From JAGPUQ01 sp963708735 (GTDB lineage Bacteria > Pseudomonadota > Gammaproteobacteria > Pseudomonadales > Porticoccaceae): 64,000 nucleotides of DNA. Shown here piece by piece: positions 56,097-64,000 of this stretch (within the stretch, counting starts at the first letter, position 1; each line of letters begins with the position of its first letter). Position numbers and translations under genes: made by a program. The notes beneath the pieces are model-generated. The model was not told the DNA's origin and did not search any database. It saw only the letters and a program-made list of their open reading frames with translations. The DNA lies in contig CAVPTW010000020.1 of the NCBI GenBank assembly GCA_963708735.1, forward strand, positions 1-64,000, in the 5' to 3' direction.

Positions 56097-58055
56097 TCAG
56101 CGGGGTTCGGGACGGCCCAGAAAAAATCCCTGGCCGGCATCGACGCCAAGTTCCGCGCAGATGTTCCACTCGGCTTCCTGCTCGATGCCCTCGACCAGCA
56201 AGGGAATCTCCCGGGCACGCATCAGTTCGGTCATGAATTTCAGATAGAACTGATTATCGCGCTGCTGATCGATAGCGCGTGTGATGCTTCGGTGGATCTT
56301 GACGTGGGCCAGGGGCAGGCTGCCCAGATAGGCAAAATTGGACGACTCCAACCCAAAGTGATCGAGCGCGAGACCGCTGCCGTGGGCTCCCACCAGGCGC
56401 TGAAAATCTCGCGTCGCACCTTCCGCGATGGCCAGCGCCCGCTCCGGCACCTCGAATACCAGGCGGTTGGCGAGCGCCCGGTTAACGGCAAGAAACTCGC
56501 CGAGCCAATCGCGAAAACCGGCGGACTGAACCGACTGGATACTGAGATTCACCGCGTACATCGGCAAATCGAGGTCGGTGCGCACCGCCAGCAGTTCCAG
56601 CACCAGGCGATCATAGGCGGCGGCGCGCCCGACCCGCTCCACCATCGGCAGCAACACCCCCGCAGCGATCGCGTGCGCCTCCGGCTCGGGCCGCATCCGG
56701 CTGTAGACCTCACAGCCGATCGGGTTGCGCCCAGGCACACTCACTGTGGGCTGATACAGGAGTTCGAGAGAACGCTGCTCCAGCATGCGCTCGATCAGAT
56801 CGATCCAGTCGAAGCCCGGGCGCGACACCAGCGGAATGGCGCCGGTATCCATGGCGCCGTGGCGAAGGTAATTGGGCACCGCCCCAGGGGCGACCTGGCG
56901 CAACGCCTGATCTGCCTCCCCGAGCAAATCGGTTTCACGGTCGATGGCGGGACTGTAGCTGTAGCCCATGCGAAACCGCAGCGGCAGTTTTTCCCGATGC
57001 GGAAAGGCTGTGGCTTCCGCGCAGCGCAGCGCATGCAGCGCCGCCACGCCCGCTTCCCGGGCATCCAGATCAGGGATAAAGACCGCGAATTCCGCGCCCT
57101 GCCGACGCGCCACCAGAACTCCGGAATATTCCGCCAGCCCGGCCTGCAAACCGTTGCCTATCGCCGCCAGCAAGGCGTTGCCCTCTGTGCGACCGGCCAG
57201 ATCATTGATCCGGGCCAGGTCATCCAGCGCGATGATCGCCAGCATCCCGCGCCGCGCTTCCATGTCGTCGGCAACGAGGGCATTCATCCGCGCGTCGAAG
57301 TCCGCGCGATTGGCCAGGCCCGTCACCGGGTCAACCGCAGCTGTGCGACGCAGATCCGCGATCATGCCAGCCTGGCTCGCAAACAATTGCTTCAGGCCCT
57401 GGGCCATGCGATTCATGGCATCGACGACGGAACGCAGTTCGCGCGCACGCGGCAGTTCCTCCTGGACGACGAACCGCTGTTCGCGAATGGCATCCGCCTG
57501 TGCCTCGATGCGCCGCAGTGGCCGCAACAGCCAGCGCAAACCCAGGACGCCAAGCCCGCAAAACAGGATCGCAGCCACGGTGAACCACAGCAGCTGCTCC
57601 CACGCCAACTGCCACAACTGGCGATAGGTCTGACCCTGGTTACTGACTACCACTACCTCGCCCATGCGGTTCCAGCCGTTCGACACCTCGGCACGGCCGG
57701 TAGATTCGGGTAGCGCCATCAGTGCGACAAACCAGGCCGGCACACTGAGATCGCCTGCGGGAAACTCCCTTGCCAGCCGAATATCGCCCTTGGGCCCCCG
57801 GAACTGGATGCGCTGGTAGTACCCACCGTCGGAAATGGCGTTAAACAGCACTTCCTGCAAGGTCGGATCCGCAGCGATGTCTCCCTGAGACAACGCCAGC
57901 GCGATCGACGTCGCCGCGTCCTGAGCGTGAACCGCCATCTGCTGCGCCACCAGCGCACGGGTATTGGAGAGACTGATCGCGCTATTGACGCCATACAACA
58001 GCAGGGTCAGCGTCAGCACAGCCAATACCAACTGGCGAAAGAGTGTCACGCGCAT
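56097..58055 (-). CDS. lapD: c-di-GMP receptor with degenerate GGDEF and EAL domains (LapD-like)
   Basis: This 652-aa inner-membrane protein resembles LapD. Order: TM helix near 8-30, periplasmic LapD/MoxY-type domain, second TM near 150-175, HAMP, GGDEF and EAL. The GGDEF motif is degenerate (RRQGAEF) and the EAL motif is EVY, so it should bind c-di-GMP rather than make or cleave it. In known systems LapD holds the protease LapG in the periplasm when c-di-GMP is high. A LapG-like gene is divergent next to it, with 122 bp between starts. Confidence 0.88.
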   Translation of the reverse strand: MRVTLFRQLVLAVLTLTLLLYGVNSAISLSNTRALVAQQMAVHAQDAATSIALALSQGDIAADPTLQEVLFNAISDGGYYQRIQFRGPKGDIRLAREFPAGDLSVPAWFVALMALPESTGRAEVSNGWNRMGEVVVVSNQGQTYRQLWQLAWEQLLWFTVAAILFCGLGVLGLRWLLRPLRRIEAQADAIREQRFVVQEELPRARELRSVVDAMNRMAQGLKQLFASQAGMIADLRRTAAVDPVTGLANRADFDARMNALVADDMEARRGMLAIIALDDLARINDLAGRTEGNALLAAIGNGLQAGLAEYSGVLVARRQGAEFAVFIPDLDAREAGVAALHALRCAEATAFPHREKLPLRFRMGYSYSPAIDRETDLLGEADQALRQVAPGAVPNYLRHGAMDTGAIPLVSRPGFDWIDLIERMLEQRSLELLYQPTVSVPGRNPIGCEVYSRMRPEPEAHAIAAGVLLPMVERVGRAAAYDRLVLELLAVRTDLDLPMYAVNLSIQSVQSAGFRDWLGEFLAVNRALANRLVFEVPERALAIAEGATRDFQRLVGAHGSGLALDHFGLESSNFAYLGSLPLAHVKIHRSITRAIDQQRDNQFYLKFMTELMRAREIPLLVEGIEQEAEWNICAELGVDAGQGFFLGRPEPR

Positions 58056-58177
58056 ACCTGTCCGAGGAGATCGTCGCAGTCTAGCCAAAGGTGTGAAACA
58101 TTACCAAATGCGCTGCCTGTCACAGTTCGACAGTGACACGAGCGGCGCGACTGTCGCACGGTGCTAGCATCCCGCGC

Positions 58178-58864
58178 ATGGGCAAAACTTCCCTTTCGAT
58201 GCTGACCGCCGCTGCCAAACGATGGAGCTGTGCACTGTTGGTGTGCAGTGGCATGCTGCTGGAAAATACCACCAGCGCCGACCCGGGGCTGGTGGACTGG
58301 AACGAATCGACTCAATTCAACACTTGGTATGTGCAGGGCGCCGAGGCTCGACTGCAACGCTGGCGAGCCATTATCGCCAATGGTCAGGGTCTTGATGAAC
58401 CGGAGAAGTTGCGTCAGGTCAACGATTTCTTCAACGGCGCCCGCTTCATGTCCGACGAGGAACTCTACGGCGTCGCGGATTACTGGGCGACGCCGACGGA
58501 GTTCATCGAACACGACGCTGGCGACTGCGAGGATTTCGCCATCGCCAAGTACTTCACACTGAAAGCGATGGGCGTGGATACCGCCAAACTGCGCATAACC
58601 TACGTCAAGTCGCTGACACTCGATCAGGCCCACATGGTGCTGGCCTATTACCCGACGCCAGATGCCGAGCCGTTGATTCTCGACAACCTCAACCTCCTTA
58701 TCAAGTCGGCCGGCGAACGCGCCGATCTGCGTCCTGTGTACAGCTTCAATACCGAGGCGCTGTGGCTCTCCCGCACCCGCAACGAACAAATCAGGACAGG
58801 AAACCCCGCGCAGCTGGAACACTGGCGCCAGATGGTGGCACGCCTGGACCCTGAATTGCGCTAG
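58178..58864 (+). CDS. lapG: Transglutaminase-like cysteine protease LapG
   Basis: This 228-aa periplasmic protease of the C93 family cuts large biofilm adhesins when freed from LapD. A signal-like segment covers about residues 1-34. The Cys-His-Asp triad is Cys117 in AGDCEDFAIAKY, His152 in DQAHMVLAYY and Asp169 in LILDNLN. Acidic residues near the site may bind calcium. No LapA-like adhesin or type I exporter is in the window. ATG at 58178 is preferred over 58133 because the signal peptide begins there. Confidence 0.9.
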   Translation: MGKTSLSMLTAAAKRWSCALLVCSGMLLENTTSADPGLVDWNESTQFNTWYVQGAEARLQRWRAIIANGQGLDEPEKLRQVNDFFNGARFMSDEELYGVADYWATPTEFIEHDAGDCEDFAIAKYFTLKAMGVDTAKLRITYVKSLTLDQAHMVLAYYPTPDAEPLILDNLNLLIKSAGERADLRPVYSFNTEALWLSRTRNEQIRTGNPAQLEHWRQMVARLDPELR

Positions 58865-58890
58865 ACCGACGCCGCAACGCCGATAAACGT

Positions 58891-59682
58891 CTACGCGCGC
58901 ACGCTGGTGACACCGGCAACTATGTCGAGCGCGCGCAATTCTTCGAGGATCCGAACGCCAGCCGCGACCACGGCGTCGACATCATCCCGCCCCAGCTCAT
59001 CGGCAATCTGCCGCAACACGTCGGCGCCGGTGCGGACGGGCACCCCCGCTGCTGGCCGCAGCAGATCCAGCAGGCGGGCGGTGACCGCATTGGCTTCCAG
59101 GAATTTCACCGCGTCGTCGCGATTGCGGTACACCACCAGAAACGTGGGCTGTGCCGGCGGCGCGGCCGGCTGGTACGCCTGCCCCAACCGATGCACGGGA
59201 TAGCGGTAGGAAAGGCTCCACGCCAATGGCGACACCAGCGGCCACCCCGACAGCAGGTCGCCCCCAGGATCGACTCCGGTCACCGGATAGTCGATCTCCG
59301 CCACTTCCAGCGCCAGCTCCACCCACTCGTAATGGGCCAGCTCCAGCAGGAAATCGGGATCGCCGGGAGCAGCTTCGTATTCGTTCTGAAGATACGCGAT
59401 GAATTCGCGGCCGATATCGAGAAAATAGGGCGATTCCGCGCGATGCCGCACCATGAAGTCCCGCACCAGCGCATCCGTGCGCGCCAGCCCCAGGATATCG
59501 CACAGCACCGGGAAGCCGCTGCGAATAAAACCGGCGATGTTGTTGAACACGAGCTCCCGGTAAATCCGCAGGCGCCGCGGTTCGACACCGACAGGCGCCG
59601 GATTGCGATCGGGGTCGCGCAGGTGCGCGGCAAACCGGCGCTGCACGAGCTGAAACTCCGGCAATCCAGCGCAACCGCTCAT
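58891..59682 (-). CDS. bufC: DUF2063-family partner protein of an MNIO RiPP operon
   Basis: This 263-aa protein belongs to the DUF2063 (HvfC/BufC) family, the partner of MNIO enzymes that binds the precursor peptide. The N-terminal FQLVQRRFAAHLRDP and YRELVFNNIAGFIRSGFPVL and DFMVRHRAESPYFLDIGREFIAYL blocks are diagnostic. It overlaps bufB by 4 nt (ATGA), so the two are coupled. It is the last gene of the three-gene operon. Confidence 0.88.
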   Translation of the reverse strand: MSGCAGLPEFQLVQRRFAAHLRDPDRNPAPVGVEPRRLRIYRELVFNNIAGFIRSGFPVLCDILGLARTDALVRDFMVRHRAESPYFLDIGREFIAYLQNEYEAAPGDPDFLLELAHYEWVELALEVAEIDYPVTGVDPGGDLLSGWPLVSPLAWSLSYRYPVHRLGQAYQPAAPPAQPTFLVVYRNRDDAVKFLEANAVTARLLDLLRPAAGVPVRTGADVLRQIADELGRDDVDAVVAAGVRILEELRALDIVAGVTSVRA

Positions 59683-60533
59683 GCCGTCACCACAGCGGGG
59701 CGCCGCGCGGCCAAAGCCTCCGCCTGGATCGCGCCGATCTTGGCGACTTCCGCGAGCAACAGTTCCACCGGCGGCAGATTGAAGTCGCGCTCGAGCAACG
59801 TCGGGAAAACCCCAAAGCGCCGATAGGTCGATTGCAGCAGCGTCCACACCGGATCGATCACATCGGCACCGTGGGTATCCACGAGCAGATCCTCGGCTTC
59901 CACGAAATGGCCGGCGATATGACCATAGGCGATGCGGGCGCCGGGAATCCGCGCCAGGAACGCTTCCGCGTCATAACCGTGATTGACGCTGTTGACATAG
60001 ACGTTGTTGATGTCGAGCAGCAGATCGCAATCCGCTTCCGTCAATACCGCGTTGAGAAACTCGATCTCGCTCATCTCCGCGAGCGGCGCGGCATAGTAGG
60101 AAACATTTTCGATGGCGATGCGGCGCTCGAGAATATCCTGCACCTGCCGGATGCGCGCTGCCACATGCCGCACGGCTTCGGCAGTGAAGGGCATCGGCAG
60201 CAGATCGTAGAGATGACCCTGATCGCTACAGTAGCTCAGGTGCTCGGAGTAGCAGAGGACACGATGGCGCAGGAGAAATCCCTTGATCCCGGCGAGCAGA
60301 TCCCGATCGAGCGCGTCGGCGGAACCCAGGGACAGCGACAAGCCGTGACAGACGAAGGGAAAGCGCTCGGTGTATTCCGCCAACTGACGCCCGAGGCGTC
60401 CGCCGACACGAATCCAGTTCTCGGGCGCAACCTCGAGAAACTGGATGTCGGCGTCGGTGCGGGACGACAGCGGACCCAGCAGGGTCCGCCGCAGCCCCAG
60501 ACCGGCACCCGCGAGCAGGATCACGGCCGACAT
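59679..60533 (-). CDS. bufB: Multinuclear non-heme iron oxidase (MNIO, DUF692)
   Basis: This 284-aa TIM-barrel enzyme of the MNIO/DUF692 family modifies cysteines of a ribosomal peptide, in known HvfB-type cases to oxazolone-thioamide groups. Metal-ligand and active-site segments are CHGLSLSLGS, CYSEHLSY, AIENVSYY, LLLDINNVYVNSVNHG, YGHIAGH, VDTHGADV and ERDFNLPP. It starts 7 nt after the repaired precursor stop. HvfB and BufB-type enzymes cannot be told apart by eye. Confidence 0.92.
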   Translation of the reverse strand: MSAVILLAGAGLGLRRTLLGPLSSRTDADIQFLEVAPENWIRVGGRLGRQLAEYTERFPFVCHGLSLSLGSADALDRDLLAGIKGFLLRHRVLCYSEHLSYCSDQGHLYDLLPMPFTAEAVRHVAARIRQVQDILERRIAIENVSYYAAPLAEMSEIEFLNAVLTEADCDLLLDINNVYVNSVNHGYDAEAFLARIPGARIAYGHIAGHFVEAEDLLVDTHGADVIDPVWTLLQSTYRRFGVFPTLLERDFNLPPVELLLAEVAKIGAIQAEALAARRPAVVTA

Positions 60534-60539
60534 GCGAGA

Positions 60540-60910
60540 TCAGGGCTTGGTATCGGAGTCCGCGGGTTTGGTGTCGGCTCCCGCGGCTTCGCCTTCCGTC
60601 TCGGCGTTGGGCGCTGTCTTGCCGCCTCCGCACTTGCCCTCGCCACACTTACCCTCGTGCGTTTTCTTCTGCTTTCACCGCACTTGCCCTCGCCACAGTT
60701 GCCCTCGTACGCTTTCCTCATGCTCTCGCCGCACTTGCCCTCGCCGCACTTGCCCTCGGTCATGGTCTTTTCGGCAAGATTGTAGCCACCGCTGAGACTG
60801 TTGGCCTGAAACGGATTTTCAGCCGCCTGCGCCAGGGGCGCCAGGGCGACCGACGCGAGGAAAGCGGCGCCGACGGCCGCAGCAACGGGGTTTTTCGCTG
60901 GTGTTGTCAT
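60540..60910 (-). CDS. bufA: MNIO RiPP precursor with EGKCG repeats (BufA/HvfA-like), one frameshift
   Basis: A precursor of 123 aa after repair. The signal peptide covers about residues 1-30 (VGAAFLASVALAPLAQA), followed by ENPFQANSLSGGY, a family mark. Three copies of a 17-residue unit with two EGKCG or EGNCG blocks place six Cys at 55, 60, 72, 77, 89 and 94. As written, the frame leaves this at an AAA run (60673-60675); adding one A restores the third unit and a Gly/Ala/Asp/Pro tail ending DTKP. Such peptides bind copper in HvfA and bufferin systems. The operon is bufA-bufB-bufC. Confidence 0.85.
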
Positions 60911-61209
60911 GATGGGTGTCCTTTGGTTGTTGGTGCCAATTGGTTGGTGCCAGGTTGTTGGCTCCGGGCTGTTGGCGCTGTGTTGGTCGCCGAACCGGCT
61001 GCCCCCTTACAGGCAGGGGCCGGAGGTATGATTGACGCGGCGATGGAAAGTTGCAACCGCACGGGAAGCTGCGGAAGCCGTTTCCCGGATACGACACCAG
61101 CGCAGCAACGCCTCGGTGACGATCCGCACCACCGCACCAAAGCGTGACCCACAGGAAGGAACCGCGGATCAGGCCCCATTGATAGACGTTGTGGCAGGTG
61201 GCGCTCCGC
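60911..61209. other. 299-bp gap upstream of the RiPP operon
   Basis: No gene is supported. AAGGA lies about ten bases before the bufA ATG. The leader holds near-repeats of TTGGTTGTTGGTGCCA (60923-60938) and TTGGTTGGTGCCA (60940-60952), then GGTTGTTGGC. A 25-bp stretch at 61095-61119 matches 62090-62114 in the neighbouring large gene at 22 of 25 bases. Confidence 0.4.
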
Positions 61210-62598
61210 TTATTGCTGCCCATACCGACGGAGATATTCCGTTAGGCGCTGGAAACGACCATCCGTGACCAACGCCGGATCGGCCGTCCTGATGGCGTCC
61301 AGACAGCCATTCAGTTTGCTGAGTAGCCATTGTTTTTGGTCGCCTATCACCAAGTTCAGAAAATCCAGCGCCTGTTCCGGAAACCTGCCGCATAGACCGG
61401 CCTCATGAAATCGACGCACCAGATAGTCCGGGTGGGCTGGCGGTTGCAGCCAGGCACGGAGCTGCGCCAGTGCATCCGGAAACGCATCCCCTGCCTCGAT
61501 ACACAAGCGGCCGAGGCTTTCGGCGATGGCGGGTGAAATATGGTCCCGGGTTTTAGGCCAGATGGCGTGCAGATACGGGGCAACCCGGTTGGTCCAGTAG
61601 TCGGCCCGTTGATCGCCCGCGCCCTCCAGCGCTCTGACCAGAGCTTGCGCTGATTCGCGCAGACCGTCCGGCGGTAGTGAGCGTGTAGCGGCCGCCAGTT
61701 CGGCGATGGTGAAGGTGTCACCCCGCTCAAGGGCGGCGAATGTCTGCAACGATGCATATTGCCCACCGTGCTTGCCCAGTGCCGCATAGTGGCGTGCGGT
61801 GTCGAGGAAGGCCGGCTTGAGTGCTTCCATCAAGGGACGGTACCGGCGCGGTGACCACAGGAAACCTTCCCAAGCCGCGCGCGCTTCGGTTTCGGAGCGT
61901 TGCCAGTCGAAAAGCGACAGCAGGTGGTGCGTGGCCCAATTCGGGTCGACGCGGAATAACGCGATGACGTTGGCTGCCAGCAAGACGCGGCCATGCCGGA
62001 ACTTGTCGATCCGGGTATCGCAGAGTTCGGTGAATGTGGGCTTGAGCTCCTCGGGCAAGCCTTGTCCATCCTCCAGAGAACGTCGATACCACCAGCGCAG
62101 CAGTGCCTCAGTGACGTGACCCACGGGATGGTTGATGGCGCGCATGACGGGTTCGTCGGTATCGACGCCGTCCTGGTGATCCAGTGCCAAGATACGGCGA
62201 GCGAACGTGAAAACGTATGCTTCGTGGTCTTCGAAGGTCTTGGCGATGGCCTGCAACCACCTGCTAACGCCATGAGCGAGCGTTTGCAGCATTTCATCGG
62301 GCGCATTGACCAGGACCTGGGCCATGTACCGCCAAGAGCGGCTTTGCAGTTCATCTTCTGACCACGCCTGTAACGCGTCCCGCCAGCGATCGTTTGGCGA
62401 AGTATTCTGTCTTGCCAGATGACACGAGGCGTATGCCGTAGCTTGGAAGCTATCCTTGCACCGCTCTCGCCAGTCATCTTGTTTGGACTCGGGTAGTACC
62501 GGGTTTGCGATCAAGTAGTTCAACACACCGCGCCTACTGCGAGGTATTGATACGAAATCCCGCCATGGGTCTGTGTCCACGACCGAGCCGCTCTCCAT
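61210..62598 (-). CDS. C-terminal part of a very large helical protein, SIR2/Dsr-defence-like
   Basis: This 462-aa open frame is rich in alpha-helix and Trp, with repeated Leu/Ala helices (HVTEALLRWWYRRSLEDG, LLSLFDWQRSETEARAAWEGFLW, ESLGRLCIEAGDAFPDALAQL). It reads as the C-terminal end of one protein whose earlier parts lie in other frames up to the window edge. It resembles the long C-terminal regions of large SIR2-domain anti-phage proteins (Dsr type, DUF4020), but no SIR2 domain is visible here. The identification is from memory of the family pattern and is tentative. Confidence 0.5.
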   Translation of the reverse strand: MESGSVVDTDPWRDFVSIPRSRRGVLNYLIANPVLPESKQDDWRERCKDSFQATAYASCHLARQNTSPNDRWRDALQAWSEDELQSRSWRYMAQVLVNAPDEMLQTLAHGVSRWLQAIAKTFEDHEAYVFTFARRILALDHQDGVDTDEPVMRAINHPVGHVTEALLRWWYRRSLEDGQGLPEELKPTFTELCDTRIDKFRHGRVLLAANVIALFRVDPNWATHHLLSLFDWQRSETEARAAWEGFLWSPRRYRPLMEALKPAFLDTARHYAALGKHGGQYASLQTFAALERGDTFTIAELAAATRSLPPDGLRESAQALVRALEGAGDQRADYWTNRVAPYLHAIWPKTRDHISPAIAESLGRLCIEAGDAFPDALAQLRAWLQPPAHPDYLVRRFHEAGLCGRFPEQALDFLNLVIGDQKQWLLSKLNGCLDAIRTADPALVTDGRFQRLTEYLRRYGQQ

Positions 62599-64000
62599 CC
62601 AGAAGGAAACTCACCGCGCTGATGCGCCGCGTACGCCCTAGGATACTGAGCTGAAAGCCCGTTGCTTGTCTCTGGCGACCGGCCCATACGACGCGGCCGC
62701 AGCGATCGTCTGCCAGACCACCCAGATTCGCGTTCCAGATAACGGGTCCAGGCTCCGGCTCGATGTCGTCCTTGAACATGTCGCGCGGAGGAGCGGCGAG
62801 CATGTCCTGTTCCAGTTCATGCAGCATCACCTGATTGATCTCCTGCGCAGTGCCACCAGCAGGCGAATGGCCTCCCTTTCAGTTTCCACCGACCACAGCC
62901 ACCAGTGATCGTCCGCCAGCAGCCAGTCGAGCGCTTGGCGATGGGGGATCACGATGTCCTGTGCGGCATCAAAGGATTCGATGCCCGGATCATCGGCCAC
63001 GTCGTTTTCGACCAGGACTGCGGCACGAGCGATGTCCGCACCGGCGATGGCGCATCAGTAGACGAACTGCGCATCCGGGTCAGGTCGAACAATGCGGTCC
63101 AGTCGCGGAAGCCACGGTTCTGCGGGCGTTCACTAATCGAGGGTTGATGCATGTAGGACAGGTCGCTCCTGACCTCGGCGCTGCCAAGCTCGCGCAGCAG
63201 ATCGAGCGCGTCGCGCAACAGGGCGCTGACATCGGACAGAAGCTCCGGCAATGCGGCGTCGCAGCGCTCGTCGCTGGGCAGATCGCGCAGGCTGGAATGG
63301 ACGTGATCCGTCGACAGCACGATCTCCCATTCCACCAGCTCCTTGATACGCTCCGGCGCGCGGGCTTCGCCGTCCTCGGCGGGCCAGCGGAACGGTTCGC
63401 GCAGCGATACGCGCGGTGTCAGATCTCGCGCAGCTCCAGGCGCAGGGTGGCGGTGAGGCCATCGCGCTTGAAACGGTCGCGCCAGCGGTACAGGTCGAAG
63501 TCGCGCAGCCACGATTTCACGCGCCCGGTCAGCAGCAGTCGCCACAAGGTGCGCATCAGCGGGCCAGAGATCGCGTTGGGTGCGCCCTCACGAATGCGCG
63601 CCAACTCGGCGGTGTTGCCGTCGCGCTCGTGTTTGGACAGCTCGTCGAGACGGCCTTCGATCCGCCAGACCAGATCGTCAGGAAGCTGCCCGCCGCGCTT
63701 GACCAACCAAAGCAGCAGCGCCGGGTCATTCAGATGACGGATCAGCCAGCGCGCCAGTTGCCGCATCACCTCGTCCCAGCGGCTTCCGCGCGCAGCGGCA
63801 TCGACGAAACACATCGACGGCGCGAGTGGATATGGCGCGGGCCTGCGGCTCAGGCTAAAGGCGAGCTTGCCGTCGGCAGGCGTCTTCGGCGGTACACCGA
63901 AGCTGGCCAGGTCGGCGTGCCGGTAGCGTTGCTCGCTCAGCGCGTCCAGTCTTCCGATGCGGCACCGGGTCCAGATCAGCAAAGCGCCTGGCGTGCAGCT
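62590..64000 (-). pseudogene. Upstream part of the same large gene, several frameshifts, runs off the window
   Basis: Protein-like frames succeed each other: 64000-63425 (SFGVPPKTPADGKLAF, CFVDAAARGSRWDEVMRQLARW), 63430-63055 (LREPFRWPAEDGEARAP, HSSLRDLPSDER, FRDWTALFDLTR), about 63040-62840 (ADIARAAVLVENDVADDPGI, DWLLADDHWWLWSVETEREA), and 62850-62600 (EINQVMLHELEQDMLAAPPRDMF). Changes fall near 63425, 63050, 62845 and 62603, the last into the 462-aa frame. No frame is long enough alone, but order and composition are continuous. The 5' part is outside the window. These may be sequence errors or real decay. Confidence 0.5.

Noticed and set aside
58118..58135. TGTCAC..GTGACA inverted repeat between lapD and lapG as an operator
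   Set aside because: The arms are short and the spacing is loose; chance is a fair explanation.
60819..61223. 134-codon frame overlapping the precursor gene
   Set aside because: It overlaps bufA in another frame and has no plausible start signal or family.

Overview
The window is a GC-rich gammaproteobacterial chromosome segment. It carries long runs of core gene order seen in Gammaproteobacteria: rpsB-tsf-pyrH-frr-uppS-cdsA-dxr-rseP-bamA-skp-lpxD-fabZ-lpxA-lpxB-rnhB-dnaE-accA-tilS, map-glnD-dapC, dapD-dapE, and dapA-bamC-MBL-purC in the Pseudomonas order, plus a gltX-tRNA-Ala pair. Lipid A, Bam, outer-membrane lipoprotein and LapD/LapG genes make it a diderm. I cannot place it below class; an environmental, catabolically versatile lineage fits.

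Layout. 0-10 kb: NUDIX hydrolase, tRNA-Ser, a CyaB-like adenylate cyclase, a frameshifted queF, a YadGH-type ABC exporter, tRNA-Gly and tRNA-Glu, msrB, alaA, pdxB, epmC, an unrecognised 236-aa protein and tusA. 10.2-11.7 kb: a complete IS1182-type insertion sequence with perfect inverted repeats and flanking CTAG. 11.7-16.9 kb: an accessory, catabolism-like stretch (MTH1187-family protein, Rieske ferredoxin, two SDRs, a crotonase, a LOG-like protein and the remnant of a flavin monooxygenase). 17-39.5 kb: pbpG, then a long minus-strand block for tRNA modification, fatty acid, lipid A, outer-membrane assembly, isoprenoid and translation genes. 39.7-47.8 kb: plus-strand map, glnD and the lysine/diaminopimelate genes dapC, dapD and dapE with nth and a YffB-like protein. 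47.8-56 kb: a GT25 glycosyltransferase, rsmJ, an LRR lipoprotein, an AT-rich gap with DnaA-box-like sites, purC, an MBL hydrolase, bamC, dapA, tRNA-Ala and gltX. 56-61 kb: lapD and lapG (c-di-GMP control of a surface adhesin), then a three-gene MNIO RiPP (bufferin/HvfABC-type) operon. 61.2-64 kb: the frameshifted 3' part of a very large protein that resembles the C-terminal region of large SIR2-type anti-phage proteins and runs off the window.

The most notable system is the MNIO/DUF692 RiPP operon at 58.9-60.9 kb. Its precursor has three copies of a Cys-pair repeat, and reads intact only if one A is restored in an AAA run. Single-base indels also break dnaE, tilS, queF, a small gene at 0.8-1.0 kb and the terminal large gene. 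Several are explained by one missing base in a homopolymer, and dnaE and tilS are normally essential, so many of these breaks are probably sequence errors rather than gene decay. The monooxygenase remnant is different: it has a large internal deletion and a 19-bp x3 tandem repeat, so it is a true pseudogene.
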